Assembly: GCA_015056545.1 (NCBI GenBank)
Contig: SVGE01000006.1
Location: 1-64,000, forward strand
DNA length: 64,000 bases
Reading direction: 5' to 3'
From: Clostridiales bacterium
GTDB taxonomy: Bacteria; Bacillota; Clostridia; TANB77; SIG350
Under the pieces are notes generated by a model. The model was not told the origin of the DNA. It saw only the letters and a list, made by a program, of their open reading frames with translations, and did no database searches. The position numbers and the translations under genes were made by a program. How positions within the stretch are numbered: position 1 is the first letter of the stretch; every line of letters starts with the position of its first letter. This document shows, in pieces, positions 25,046 through 33,866 of this stretch.

Positions 25046-25861
25046 TTATCTATTTAATTTCTTTATTACTAAAGACACAATATATGCTAGTCCACAAATG
25101 ACAACTATGCTTGCTCCTGTTGGTAATTTATATGCTGCGAAATAATATGAAACTAGTAAACCAATTATACTAGATAATACTGAAATAGTTACCGAAAAGA
25201 TAACATATTGTTTCATATTTTTAGAAATATTTTTACTTGTAGCTGCTGGAAGTATAAATAATGAATTTATCAATAATACACCAATTATATTTATCGAAAT
25301 TGATACTGCTATAGCAATTATTAAAGTAAAAATTATTTCATATTTTGTAGGATTAATTCCTTTACTTCTTGCTAATGATTTATCTATATTAATTAATATC
25401 ATTTTCTTATATATAATTGAAAAAATTATACATATTGTAACTCCTAATATCAATAAATATATTAATTCACTTTTATCTACTAATAAAGGATCTCCAACAA
25501 GCAGACTCGAGAATTTTTGAATTCCACCATAATTAGATAAAATTATAATTCCTAACGCTAAACTTATAGATGAAATTATACCAATAACTGTATCAGGTGA
25601 CTCTCTAAAACTTCTTTTTATTAATACCAATAATATTGAGAAAATACTAGAAAATATTAAAATAGGTATAATACTACTTGTTGTCATTCCAATAAGTAAT
25701 CCTAAAGCTATTCCCATATATGCACTATGTCCTAATGCATCTGAAAAATATGCTAATTTATTATTTACTACCATTGTACTAAGAAGTCCAAAAACAGGTG
25801 AAATTATTAATAATAATATTAATGTATTTTGCATAAATTCATATTCTAAAAAATCAAACAT
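25046..25861 (-). CDS. znuB: Zinc/manganese ABC transporter permease
   Basis: The 271-residue integral membrane subunit is of the ABC-3 family. It has about eight hydrophobic helices and the conserved FSDALGHSAYMGIALG motif near the N-terminus and IIGVLLINSLFILPAATSKN further on. ATG at 25861 follows GAAGGTGAAG; the upstream GTG lies within that site. It is last of a six-gene operon, overlapping the ATPase gene. Zn2+ is the likeliest ion from the partner binding protein. Confidence 0.9.
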   Translation of the reverse strand: MFDFLEYEFMQNTLILLLIISPVFGLLSTMVVNNKLAYFSDALGHSAYMGIALGLLIGMTTSSIIPILIFSSIFSILLVLIKRSFRESPDTVIGIISSISLALGIIILSNYGGIQKFSSLLVGDPLLVDKSELIYLLILGVTICIIFSIIYKKMILINIDKSLARSKGINPTKYEIIFTLIIAIAVSISINIIGVLLINSLFILPAATSKNISKNMKQYVIFSVTISVLSSIIGLLVSYYFAAYKLPTGASIVVICGLAYIVSLVIKKLNR

Positions 25862-26582
25862 TTGCTTCACCTTCTATCCAAAATATTTTTTTAAATTCTT
25901 CACTTCTATAAACTGTATTAGGATTACCTTGTTTTATAATTTCTTTATTAAGTAAAATTACATTATCTGCATATTTATATACGCTTTCTAAATCATGTGA
26001 AACAAGAATTATTGCTATGTCACATTTCTCTCTAAGTTTATTTATAAGTTCATATACTTTTTTCATTCCAATTTCATCAATATTAGAAAGTGGTTCATCA
26101 AGTAATAATATATCTGGAAATGGATACATCGCTAAAGCAAGTAAAACTTTTTGCATTTCACCACCAGATAAATCTCCTACTTTTTTATCTATTAAATCTT
26201 CAATTTCAATTAATTCAATTATTTTTTCATAATTTTCATTTACATCAACTGAATTGAATAAATCTCTAACACTAATTGGTATTGTTTTATCTATACTAAC
26301 TTTTTGTGGAACATATCCTATTTTAGGTTTTGTTACTTTATTATCATGGCTATTTAAATACTCTATTTTCCCTTTATGTTTTATCTCCCCTATTATTGAT
26401 TTTAATAAAGTAGATTTACCTGCTCCATTAGGCCCTATAATACAAGTAATCTCTCCACAATGCATATGTATATTAATATCTTTTAATATTATATCTTTTC
26501 CGTCTCTTATATTTATATCTTTAATTTTAATACAACATAATCCACAAGAATTATGTTGTTTTATATTAATATGCTTTTCCAT
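25854..26582 (-). CDS. znuC: Zinc/manganese ABC transporter ATPase
   Basis: The 242-residue ATPase has Walker A GPNGAGKST, the Q-loop YVPQ, signature LSGGEMQKVLLALAM and Walker B ILLLDEPLSNID, with SHDLESVYKYAD as the H-loop. A Cys/His-containing N-terminal extension (HNSCGLCCIKIK) precedes the domain. It overlaps both neighbours by a few bases. Confidence 0.92.
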   Translation of the reverse strand: MEKHINIKQHNSCGLCCIKIKDINIRDGKDIILKDINIHMHCGEITCIIGPNGAGKSTLLKSIIGEIKHKGKIEYLNSHDNKVTKPKIGYVPQKVSIDKTIPISVRDLFNSVDVNENYEKIIELIEIEDLIDKKVGDLSGGEMQKVLLALAMYPFPDILLLDEPLSNIDEIGMKKVYELINKLREKCDIAIILVSHDLESVYKYADNVILLNKEIIKQGNPNTVYRSEEFKKIFWIEGEANV

Positions 26583-27465
26583 AATTAATCATTCCTTCTA
26601 TTATCTCATAGTTATATTCCATTAAATCTAAATAATTATTTAAATCTTCAGTATTTTCAACAATTAAATTTAATTGAAAAACTTCAATTTTTGTATCATT
26701 TACAATTGTATCTATTAAACTTTGATTATTATTAAATGTATCATTATCTACTAATAAAATTTTTGTTTGAGTACTTTTTATTTTATTTACAAAATCTTGC
26801 AGATCATTTGCACTATGATTTCCTTCATGACCTGTAATTAAACTAGCTGTAATATTAAATTTTCCTTTATAATAATTAAAACTATCATGCATAATTGCTA
26901 CATTTACATCACTACTTGGTATATCATTATATATTTCTTTTAATTCATTAAGTTTCTTAATATATTCTTGAGCATTTTTTTCATATATTTCTTTATTCTC
27001 TGGATTATATTTTATTAGTCCATTTGATATATTTTCAACTTGTTTAATATATAAATCTATATTCATCCAAAAATGACTTGATGTATCTAAATCTTTAATA
27101 TCTAAGCTTGAATCAATAATATTTAATTTTTTTAAGTTAATATTTTGGATAAAATGTTCCATATCTCCACCATTAATAACTAAAACATCTGCTTTTTCAA
27201 TTATTTTAGCATCATCTGGAGTTAAGCTATATTCATGAACACAACCACCAATTTCTTTTGTTATATTATCTATTTGTAAATTTTTAGCATCCTTTGATAT
27301 GTTTTTTATAATTAATTCCATAGGATAAAAAGTTGTAACAATATTAAATTTTCCATCATCTTCTACCTTGTTACTATTATTTAAAAATACTATCCAAACA
27401 AATAAAAGAATTAATGATATAATAATTAAAACTATTGTAATACTATTATTTTTAATCTTTGTCAT
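26566..27465 (-). CDS. znuA: Zinc/manganese ABC transporter binding protein
   Basis: The 299-residue cluster 9 (PF01297) solute-binding protein has an N-terminal hydrophobic anchor (residues 8-28) with no lipobox Cys, so it is probably membrane-tethered by the helix. Metal-ligand segments seen are VHEYSLTPDD, SSHFWMNIDLY, MHDSFNYYKGKF and LVDNDTFN. It overlaps the ADP-ribosylglycohydrolase-like gene by 14 bases. No His-rich loop of the classic zinc proteins is present. Confidence 0.9.
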   Translation of the reverse strand: MTKIKNNSITIVLIIISLILLFVWIVFLNNSNKVEDDGKFNIVTTFYPMELIIKNISKDAKNLQIDNITKEIGGCVHEYSLTPDDAKIIEKADVLVINGGDMEHFIQNINLKKLNIIDSSLDIKDLDTSSHFWMNIDLYIKQVENISNGLIKYNPENKEIYEKNAQEYIKKLNELKEIYNDIPSSDVNVAIMHDSFNYYKGKFNITASLITGHEGNHSANDLQDFVNKIKSTQTKILLVDNDTFNNNQSLIDTIVNDTKIEVFQLNLIVENTEDLNNYLDLMEYNYEIIEGMINYGKAY

Positions 27466-28594
27466 ATTTCACCAACCACCAATTTGCAATATTTAAATCA
27501 TTTACATATTTTATTTGATTAACAGTTAAATCTTTATCAAAATTATCTATTTCTTTAGGTAATTCATTTTTTATTATTGAACTTAAATCAAATGCTAATG
27601 TTTTATATAATTCACTTAGTTCAACTTTTCTTGCCCATTCAGAAACTCTTATATCTATTCCTCTATATAAACCTAAAATATTTCCTACTACTGTAGCTAT
27701 ATTTGACCCATAACAATTATTATTTACAGAATACAACAATGCATCTGAAATATTATCTTGGAAAGTTAAGGCTATATATATTGCTGCACCTAATACTTCA
27801 TGAGCATCATCACAAAAACCAAAATCATCTAGTTTTTCAGCATAATGTATATTGTCTTTAGATAATTGTATACCTAGTTTAATTTTTTCAATAATCTCAC
27901 TAGCTTCTTCTTTTCTTATTACCATTTTTAGACCTTTTTCAATTGCTTTTTCTAATTTTTCTCCTTTAGCTAAATTAGCTATTATTACAGCTAAAACTCC
28001 ACATGATAAATATGCTGAAGGATGTCCATGTGTTAATTTTGCTACTTTCACTGCCATTTCAAAAGCTACTTTATCATTATTATAAAAGACTAATCCTATA
28101 GGAGCTGTTTTAGTTAAACAAGCATATCCTTTATTATCTATATATCCAATATCATCTTCTGATATCATTTCATTTTCTAATATCTGAATTATATTTTTTT
28201 CTGCGTATCTTTCATATTTTAATTCTTGATATTCCATTAAATAATTATCTTCTAATTGTTGTTTATCTATACTATTTGGTGTTTCTCTATCTTGAGAATG
28301 TTGCCATCTTAAATAACTTGTATATGAAGTAATTCTTCCAAATCCAGTTATACCATAAATATAATATTTGGTATATGCACGTATTAATGCATCTATTGTA
28401 AATATAGTTAATTGTGTATTAGCTGTTATTCTAGCTTTATCATCAGAATCAACTTTTAAATCTGTATAACCATTTTTTCCATATTCTTCTATTATTTCAT
28501 CATACCCCATATTTCTAATAGGCTCACCTAAAGCATCTCCTACTGCTCCTGCTAATATACAATTATATATTTTATTAAAATCTAATTTTTTCAT
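27452..28594 (-). CDS. ADP-ribosylglycohydrolase-like protein with altered metal motifs
   Basis: The 380-residue protein has the ARH/DraG fold: LAGAVGDALGEPI at the start, NTQLTIFTIDALIRA, and THGHPSAYLSCGVLAVIIANLAKG. The first metal motif (T/S)DDT reads TANT, and the C-terminal GDxD(T/S) motif reads GSNIAT, so the acidic residues that hold Mg2+ appear lost. It may be a pseudoenzyme or have another substrate. Translational coupling to znuABC suggests a linked role in metal stress or regulation. Confidence 0.85.
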   Translation of the reverse strand: MKKLDFNKIYNCILAGAVGDALGEPIRNMGYDEIIEEYGKNGYTDLKVDSDDKARITANTQLTIFTIDALIRAYTKYYIYGITGFGRITSYTSYLRWQHSQDRETPNSIDKQQLEDNYLMEYQELKYERYAEKNIIQILENEMISEDDIGYIDNKGYACLTKTAPIGLVFYNNDKVAFEMAVKVAKLTHGHPSAYLSCGVLAVIIANLAKGEKLEKAIEKGLKMVIRKEEASEIIEKIKLGIQLSKDNIHYAEKLDDFGFCDDAHEVLGAAIYIALTFQDNISDALLYSVNNNCYGSNIATVVGNILGLYRGIDIRVSEWARKVELSELYKTLAFDLSSIIKNELPKEIDNFDKDLTVNQIKYVNDLNIANWWLVKYDKD

Positions 28595-28607
28595 ATATCT
28601 CTCCTAT

Positions 28608-29294
28608 TTATAAAAAATCTATTGTTTCTACATACATTATTTCACATGAATTATTTCCTGTATCAGTTCTACTTAAACTACTTGGTCCCCAAACATGTTT
28701 TGTATTTCCAACATTCCATTCTGCTCTTACCAAATATCCTGTTAATCTTACATATTCATCTTTATTTATTTTTAATATTTCTTTCCTTATATTATCATTA
28801 GCGGGTATTAAATGATTGTTAGAACAATTTTTTGTTATTTCATTTTCTCCACCCATTTCTCTAATCCATGCTGAATTATTTGACATCCAAGTTAATGTTC
28901 TGTTTTTAACAACACAAGATGTAAATTTCTTATAATTATTATTTTCTGCTAATTTGCCCCATGCTAATCCAACATCAATTGGACCTACAACATCATTATA
29001 TTTCTCTGTATCAAGAACTATTCCGGTTATATCATATTTAGCTAATTTAGTTATATTAACTTTTATTCCACCAACATTTACAGTTTGTTCCTTTTTACTT
29101 ATTTTTTCTTGCCTAGGGCCTTCTATGTATGCCCCCTTTTTTATAGTAACCTTTTCAGTAACTACTTTTTCATTATTACTACTAATTAATTCATTATTAT
29201 TTACTATTTTTTCTTCTCCAGTAAGAAATATAGCACAAATAATAAATAATATTAAAATTATAAATTTTCTTAGAAAACTTTTTAATATATCCAT
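28608..29294 (-). CDS. Exported protein of a widespread uncharacterised family
   Basis: The 228-residue protein has an N-terminal membrane anchor (residues 9-25) and a domain also found in Proteobacteria as a hypothetical protein. Conserved marks are VGPIDVGLAWGKLAE, NNHLIPANDNIRKEI, VRLTGYLVRAEW and the terminal SSLSRTDTGNNSCEIMYVE. It resembles no enzyme I can name, though PANDN and H before it hint at a hydrolase. It sits 10 bases from the aminopeptidase gene in the zinc operon. Confidence 0.8.
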   Translation of the reverse strand: MDILKSFLRKFIILILFIICAIFLTGEEKIVNNNELISSNNEKVVTEKVTIKKGAYIEGPRQEKISKKEQTVNVGGIKVNITKLAKYDITGIVLDTEKYNDVVGPIDVGLAWGKLAENNNYKKFTSCVVKNRTLTWMSNNSAWIREMGGENEITKNCSNNHLIPANDNIRKEILKINKDEYVRLTGYLVRAEWNVGNTKHVWGPSSLSRTDTGNNSCEIMYVETIDFL

Positions 29295-29304
29295 TTTTCC
29301 CTCT

Positions 29305-30423
29305 TTATATTAAATTTTCAGGATTTAATGCTTTTAATTCATCTATTACAAATTTTCCATCTTTTCTAACTAAAATATCATCAAACCAAATCTCTCCTCC
29401 ACCATATTCTGGTGTTTGAATATTTACAATATCCCAATGTATAGAAGATTTGTTTCCATTAAAGTTTTCTTCAACTTCTTCCCCTGGAGTAAAATGGAAA
29501 CTTCCAGCTATTTTTTCATCAAATAATATATCTCCTATTGATTTTGTTATATATGGATTTAATCCTATTGCAAATTCACCAATATATCTTGCTCCTTCAT
29601 CTGTATCTAATAATTTGTTTATTTCCTCTGTATTATTTGCAGTTGCTTTGACTATTTTTCCATCTTTAAATTCAAAATATATATTATTAAACAAAATACC
29701 ATTTTGTCTGCTTTCAGTATTATATTTTATATATCCATTTACACTATTTTTTATTGGTGCTGTAGCAACTTCACCATCTGGAATATTATTATTTCCAACA
29801 TATTTATATACAGGCATTCCTTTAATACTAAACGTTAAATCTATATCTTTTCCCTTTATATGTACTTTATCTGTTCTTTTCATTATATCTACTAGCTTAT
29901 CCATTGCTTTAGACATTTTACTATAATCTAAATTACACACATTGAAGAAAAAATCTTCAAATTTATCTAATGGCATATTACTCATTTGTGCCATTGAATT
30001 ATTTGGATATCTTAATATACACCATTTTGTATTTTCACATCTTTCTTCAAAATGTACTTTACTATTATATATAGAATTATATAATTTCATTTTTCCACTA
30101 TCTATATCTGTAAATTCTGCTGTATTATTTTTTGCAGTTATTCCAATATATGCATCCATATCTTTCATTTTATTCAGATCATGTTTAGCCCATATTTCTA
30201 ATTGCTCTTTTGTTGAGTTTTCAAGCAATACTCTCATTAAATCATTATTTATTATATTAACAAAAGGTTTAGCACCAACTTCAGTAGCTTTTTTTACTAA
30301 TTCCTTTGCAAGTAAAATTCCGTCTTCACCTATTACTTCTATTAAAATATTCTCATTTTCTTTTAAATCAACTGAATAACTTATTAAATTATTTGCCAAT
30401 TTTTCTATTCTAATATCTTTCAT
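29305..30423 (-). CDS. M29 family aminopeptidase
   Basis: The 372-residue metallopeptidase is of the AmpS/PepS type. Visible are NNSMAQM, HFEERC, FTPGEEVEENFNG, SSIHWDIV and a final FDDILVRKDGKF, consistent with the metal-binding core of M29 (Glu and His ligands). It starts at ATG 30423 after GGAGGG; the upstream ATG lies inside the ribosome site. It heads the six-gene operon that continues to znuB. Confidence 0.92.
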   Translation of the reverse strand: MKDIRIEKLANNLISYSVDLKENENILIEVIGEDGILLAKELVKKATEVGAKPFVNIINNDLMRVLLENSTKEQLEIWAKHDLNKMKDMDAYIGITAKNNTAEFTDIDSGKMKLYNSIYNSKVHFEERCENTKWCILRYPNNSMAQMSNMPLDKFEDFFFNVCNLDYSKMSKAMDKLVDIMKRTDKVHIKGKDIDLTFSIKGMPVYKYVGNNNIPDGEVATAPIKNSVNGYIKYNTESRQNGILFNNIYFEFKDGKIVKATANNTEEINKLLDTDEGARYIGEFAIGLNPYITKSIGDILFDEKIAGSFHFTPGEEVEENFNGNKSSIHWDIVNIQTPEYGGGEIWFDDILVRKDGKFVIDELKALNPENLI

Positions 30424-30544
30424 TTTTCCCTCCATTTTATACTCTATTTGATTATATTATTTTTTATTTAACATTTCAATAAGTATATATAAAAAATGCA
30501 ATATTTTAGCATCAATATTATATTATTCTACAAATAATTTATAA

Positions 30545-30577
30545 AAAGAAAAAGTACATAATATTTCTATTATGTAC
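30545..30577 (-). terminator. Terminator of mreB
   Basis: GTACATAATA and TATTATGTAC form a perfect 10-bp stem around TTTC, followed on the minus strand by a T-rich run. Confidence 0.85.
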
Positions 30578-30606
30578 CTGTATAAATATATAAAAAGAGG
30601 ATTAGA

Positions 30607-31626
30607 TTAATTCTTTTTAAATCTTGTAGTTTGTCCACTTTCAAGATATCTTAAATTTTCTAAAGCTTTACCTGTTCCTAAAGCAACACATGATACTGCA
30701 TCATCCGCAACCATTACATGTATTCCTGTTTTACTTTCAAGTAATTTGTCTAATCCATCGATTAAACATCCACCACCTGTCATATATATACCTCTATCAC
30801 TAATATCTGATGCTAATTCAGGTGGAGTTTTTTCAAGAACTGTATGAACAGCTTCAACAATTGCTGTTGCTGGTTCTTCTAAAGCTTCCATTATTTCACT
30901 AGAATATATTGTAATTGTTTTTGGTAGACCTGTTATTAAATCTCTACCTCTAACATCCATTTCTTCATCTTGCATTTTAGGGAAAACACAACCTACATTT
31001 ATTTTTATTTCTTCTGCTGTTCTTTCACCTATCATAATATTGTGTTTTTTTCTAATATATCTAACTATATAATCATCAAATTTATCACCAGCAACTTTAA
31101 TTGATTCTGAAACAACTGAACCTCCTAATGAAATAACTGCTATATCAGTAGTTCCACCACCTATATCTACTATCATATTACCATATGCTTTTGATATATC
31201 TATTCCAGCACCTATTGCTGCTGCTATTGGTTCTTCAATTAAACAAACTTTTTTAGCACCTGCTTGTGTTGCTGCATCAACAACTGCTTTTTTCTCTACT
31301 TCTGTAACTCCTGATGGTATACATATCATTAAACTTGGAGCAAATATGAATTTACCGCAAACTTTATTTATAAAGTATTTTAACATTCTTTCTGTAACTG
31401 TATAATCTGATATAACACCATCTTTTAATGGTCTAATTGCAACTATATTTCCTGGTGTTCTACCAAGCATTCTTCTTGCTTCTTCACCAACTGCAAGTAT
31501 TGCATTTGTATTTCTATCTATAGCTACAACTGAAGGCTCTCTTAAAACAATTCCTTTTCCTTTTACATAAACTAATACTGTAGCTGTACCTAAATCGATA
31601 CCTATATCTGTACTAAAATTAAACAT
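30607..31626 (-). CDS. mreB: MreB/Mbl-type actin-like cell shape protein
   Basis: The 339-residue actin-fold ATPase organises lateral peptidoglycan synthesis in rod-shaped cells. Motifs include DIGIDLGTATVLVYV, EEPIAAAIGAGID, DIGGGTTDIAVISLGG and GGGCLIDGLDKLL. It is not adjacent to mreCD, so it may be the Mbl-like paralogue. RBS GAAGGAGAG. Confidence 0.95.
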   Translation of the reverse strand: MFNFSTDIGIDLGTATVLVYVKGKGIVLREPSVVAIDRNTNAILAVGEEARRMLGRTPGNIVAIRPLKDGVISDYTVTERMLKYFINKVCGKFIFAPSLMICIPSGVTEVEKKAVVDAATQAGAKKVCLIEEPIAAAIGAGIDISKAYGNMIVDIGGGTTDIAVISLGGSVVSESIKVAGDKFDDYIVRYIRKKHNIMIGERTAEEIKINVGCVFPKMQDEEMDVRGRDLITGLPKTITIYSSEIMEALEEPATAIVEAVHTVLEKTPPELASDISDRGIYMTGGGCLIDGLDKLLESKTGIHVMVADDAVSCVALGTGKALENLRYLESGQTTRFKKN

Positions 31627-31749
31627 TTAGCATCTCTCCTTCGCCATTTATTACTAAATTGTTACACTAATGTTACAATTCTGTTACATTATACATTATT
31701 TTTCTTACTAATGCAACACATTTATATACTTTTTTTATAAAAAAATAAT

Positions 31750-31782
31750 AAAAAAATAGATAAGATTTTCATCTTACCTATT
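31750..31782 (-). terminator. Terminator of the hemolysin III gene
   Basis: AATAGATAAGAT and ATCTTACCTATT form an 11-12 bp stem with TTTC loop, and the minus strand continues in T7. Confidence 0.8.
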
Positions 31783-31790
31783 GGTTCTAT

Positions 31791-32450
31791 TTATTTAATT
31801 GGTAATACATAATTTATTATACTGAAAAAGTGTAACATACTACCTAACATAACAAATATATGCCAAACAGCATGCATGTATTTTAGTTTCTTCATTTTAT
31901 AAAATATTACACCTAGTGAATACGCTACTCCGCCTAATACTAGTAATAGTATTCCATTAAAACTAATACTTTCAAATAATGGTTTAATTGTAAATAATGC
32001 TAACCATCCCATAAATAAACAACATATTATATTTATTTTTTTAAATTTTTCTACACTAATTGAGTTAAATACAATGGCAAATATCGCTAATCCCCATATA
32101 ATACCAAACATTGTCCAACCTAAAGCTCCATTTAATGCAACTAAAACAAATGGTGTATATGTTCCTGCTATTAATAAAAATATTGAACAATGGTCTAAAA
32201 CTCTAAAAACATTTTTTGCTTTTTTATTAGTTAAAGAATGATACATTGTTGACATTAAAAATAATATTATTAAACAAGCACCGTATATACAAGAACTAAC
32301 AACTGAATATGCATTTCCATAAATTGCTGATATAACAATAGCAATAACTAAACCTGCTATTGATAATAATGTAGCAATCCCATGTGTTATTGCATTACAC
32401 AATTCTTCTCCTAATGAATAATTATTTTGCTTTTTAATAACTGTCTCCAA
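31791..32450 (-). CDS. Hemolysin III / PAQR family membrane protein
   Basis: The 219-residue protein has seven hydrophobic helices with the PAQR metal-site residues: TMYHS in helix 2, DHCSIFLLIAGTYTPF, and HAVWHIFVM near the C-terminus. The bacterial members' role in cytotoxicity is uncertain and some act in membrane homeostasis. It starts with TTG at 32450, nine bases after AGGAGG. Confidence 0.92.
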   Translation of the reverse strand: METVIKKQNNYSLGEELCNAITHGIATLLSIAGLVIAIVISAIYGNAYSVVSSCIYGACLIILFLMSTMYHSLTNKKAKNVFRVLDHCSIFLLIAGTYTPFVLVALNGALGWTMFGIIWGLAIFAIVFNSISVEKFKKINIICCLFMGWLALFTIKPLFESISFNGILLLVLGGVAYSLGVIFYKMKKLKYMHAVWHIFVMLGSMLHFFSIINYVLPIK

Positions 32451-32470
32451 ATTTATTTTCCTCCTATATT

Positions 32471-33157
32471 CTACTTAATTATATTTTCTATACTAATAGT
32501 ATCATTTTCTATTATAGCATAATCTATAGGTAAATTAAATATTTCTTCATCAATTACTTCAGAAACAGTATTTACCTTATAATAATTTTCTGTTTCTGCT
32601 TCACCTATGTATTTTAACTCATTACCCATAAAATAATATTGAGTATTTCCTATAATTTCATAATCATATTTTACATGTTCAACATATTTAGAACCTTTTT
32701 TCATAATTTCATTTTCTTTAGGAACCTTGATAATATTATCTAAAACAATTTGTGAATTACCTTTTATAGATATTATTTTTTCTTTATGGTTAATAATATA
32801 TACATTATTATCTTTTGAAATAATATCTACACCTGAGTTTGATACATATATCTTTTCATCCTTAATTGCAACAATAATATTATCATCATAATATTTATCT
32901 GTTCCCATATCAATATATATATTTTTATTATTAATTTTAGTATTTAATACATTATATGTTTTTGTTTTTTCAAATTGTGATATTAAATACTTTTTCTCTT
33001 CTTCCTCTTGCTGAATTTGTTGTTGTTGTATTTTATCTTTTTCTTTACTTAAAATATTTTTGGTTGTAAATAAACTTATTAATAATATTATTAGTACTGC
33101 TATTAATCCTAAAAAAATTAAAATAAATATATTAATATTTCTATTTCTTTTTTCCAT
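32471..33157 (-). CDS. Membrane-anchored hypothetical protein (tandem paralogue A)
   Basis: The 228-residue protein has an N-terminal transmembrane helix (11-31), a short Gln/Glu-rich stalk and a beta-rich extracellular domain (YIINHKEKIISIKGN, TQYYFMGNELKYIGEAE, FNLPIDYAIIEN). It is related to the next upstream gene, in the same order of segments. I do not recognise a family. RBS AAAAGGTGAT. Confidence 0.75.
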   Translation of the reverse strand: MEKRNRNINIFILIFLGLIAVLIILLISLFTTKNILSKEKDKIQQQQIQQEEEEKKYLISQFEKTKTYNVLNTKINNKNIYIDMGTDKYYDDNIIVAIKDEKIYVSNSGVDIISKDNNVYIINHKEKIISIKGNSQIVLDNIIKVPKENEIMKKGSKYVEHVKYDYEIIGNTQYYFMGNELKYIGEAETENYYKVNTVSEVIDEEIFNLPIDYAIIENDTISIENIIK

Positions 33158-33174
33158 TTTATCACCTTTTTTCT

Positions 33175-33855
33175 TTATTCTACTACAATAGTATTATCTA
33201 TTATTGTATAATCTTGTGGTATAGCAAATATCGTATCATTAGCATTACTTATCTTATTTATTTTTGTTGTCAAATTATTATTAACTACATATTGTAAATT
33301 ATTTTCTGAATAATAGTATTTTACAGTATCTATTGTTTCATAATCATATATTTTTCCGTTATATTCTTCTTTTCCTTGTTTAATTTCTACATTTTCATAT
33401 TCATTAATGTCTGTATCTATAAAACTAATACTAAATTTTTCATCATTAGAATTATTAATAATTACAGTTTTTTCATTATTGTCTATAACATAGTTTTTCC
33501 CATCCATTATTATATTAGTAATATGATTTGTAGATGAATATATTTTATTACCTTTTACAGCTTTTTTTGTAATTATTCCATCAACTTCAACTTCTATATA
33601 TATATTATTATTATTAACCATTTCAATAATTTTATATAATTTAGAGTCATTTATTTTTATATTTATTGGTTGTTTATTGTTAATTTGTTCTTGTTTATTT
33701 TTCTCTGTTTCTTCTTCCTTTTTCTTAGCTATTTCTTCTTGCAATTGAGCATATTCATTATTCTTTATTGTTACATTAAAATATAATCCTATACCAATAC
33801 CAGCAATTGCTATTATTAAAACTATTATTAAAATCTTCATTTGATTATCACTCAT
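33175..33855 (-). CDS. Membrane-anchored hypothetical protein (tandem paralogue B)
   Basis: The 226-residue paralogue has an N-terminal helix (about 6-25), an Glu/Lys/Gln-rich stalk and a matching C-terminal domain (VKYYYSENNLQYVVNNN, FAIPQDYTIIDN). The start is ATG at 33855 behind GGAGTG. It lies just after tex and appears cotranscribed with paralogue A, and a gene duplication is the simple explanation. Confidence 0.72.
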   Translation of the reverse strand: MSDNQMKILIIVLIIAIAGIGIGLYFNVTIKNNEYAQLQEEIAKKKEEETEKNKQEQINNKQPINIKINDSKLYKIIEMVNNNNIYIEVEVDGIITKKAVKGNKIYSSTNHITNIIMDGKNYVIDNNEKTVIINNSNDEKFSISFIDTDINEYENVEIKQGKEEYNGKIYDYETIDTVKYYYSENNLQYVVNNNLTTKINKISNANDTIFAIPQDYTIIDNTIVVE

Positions 33856-33866
33856 TATAATCACTC

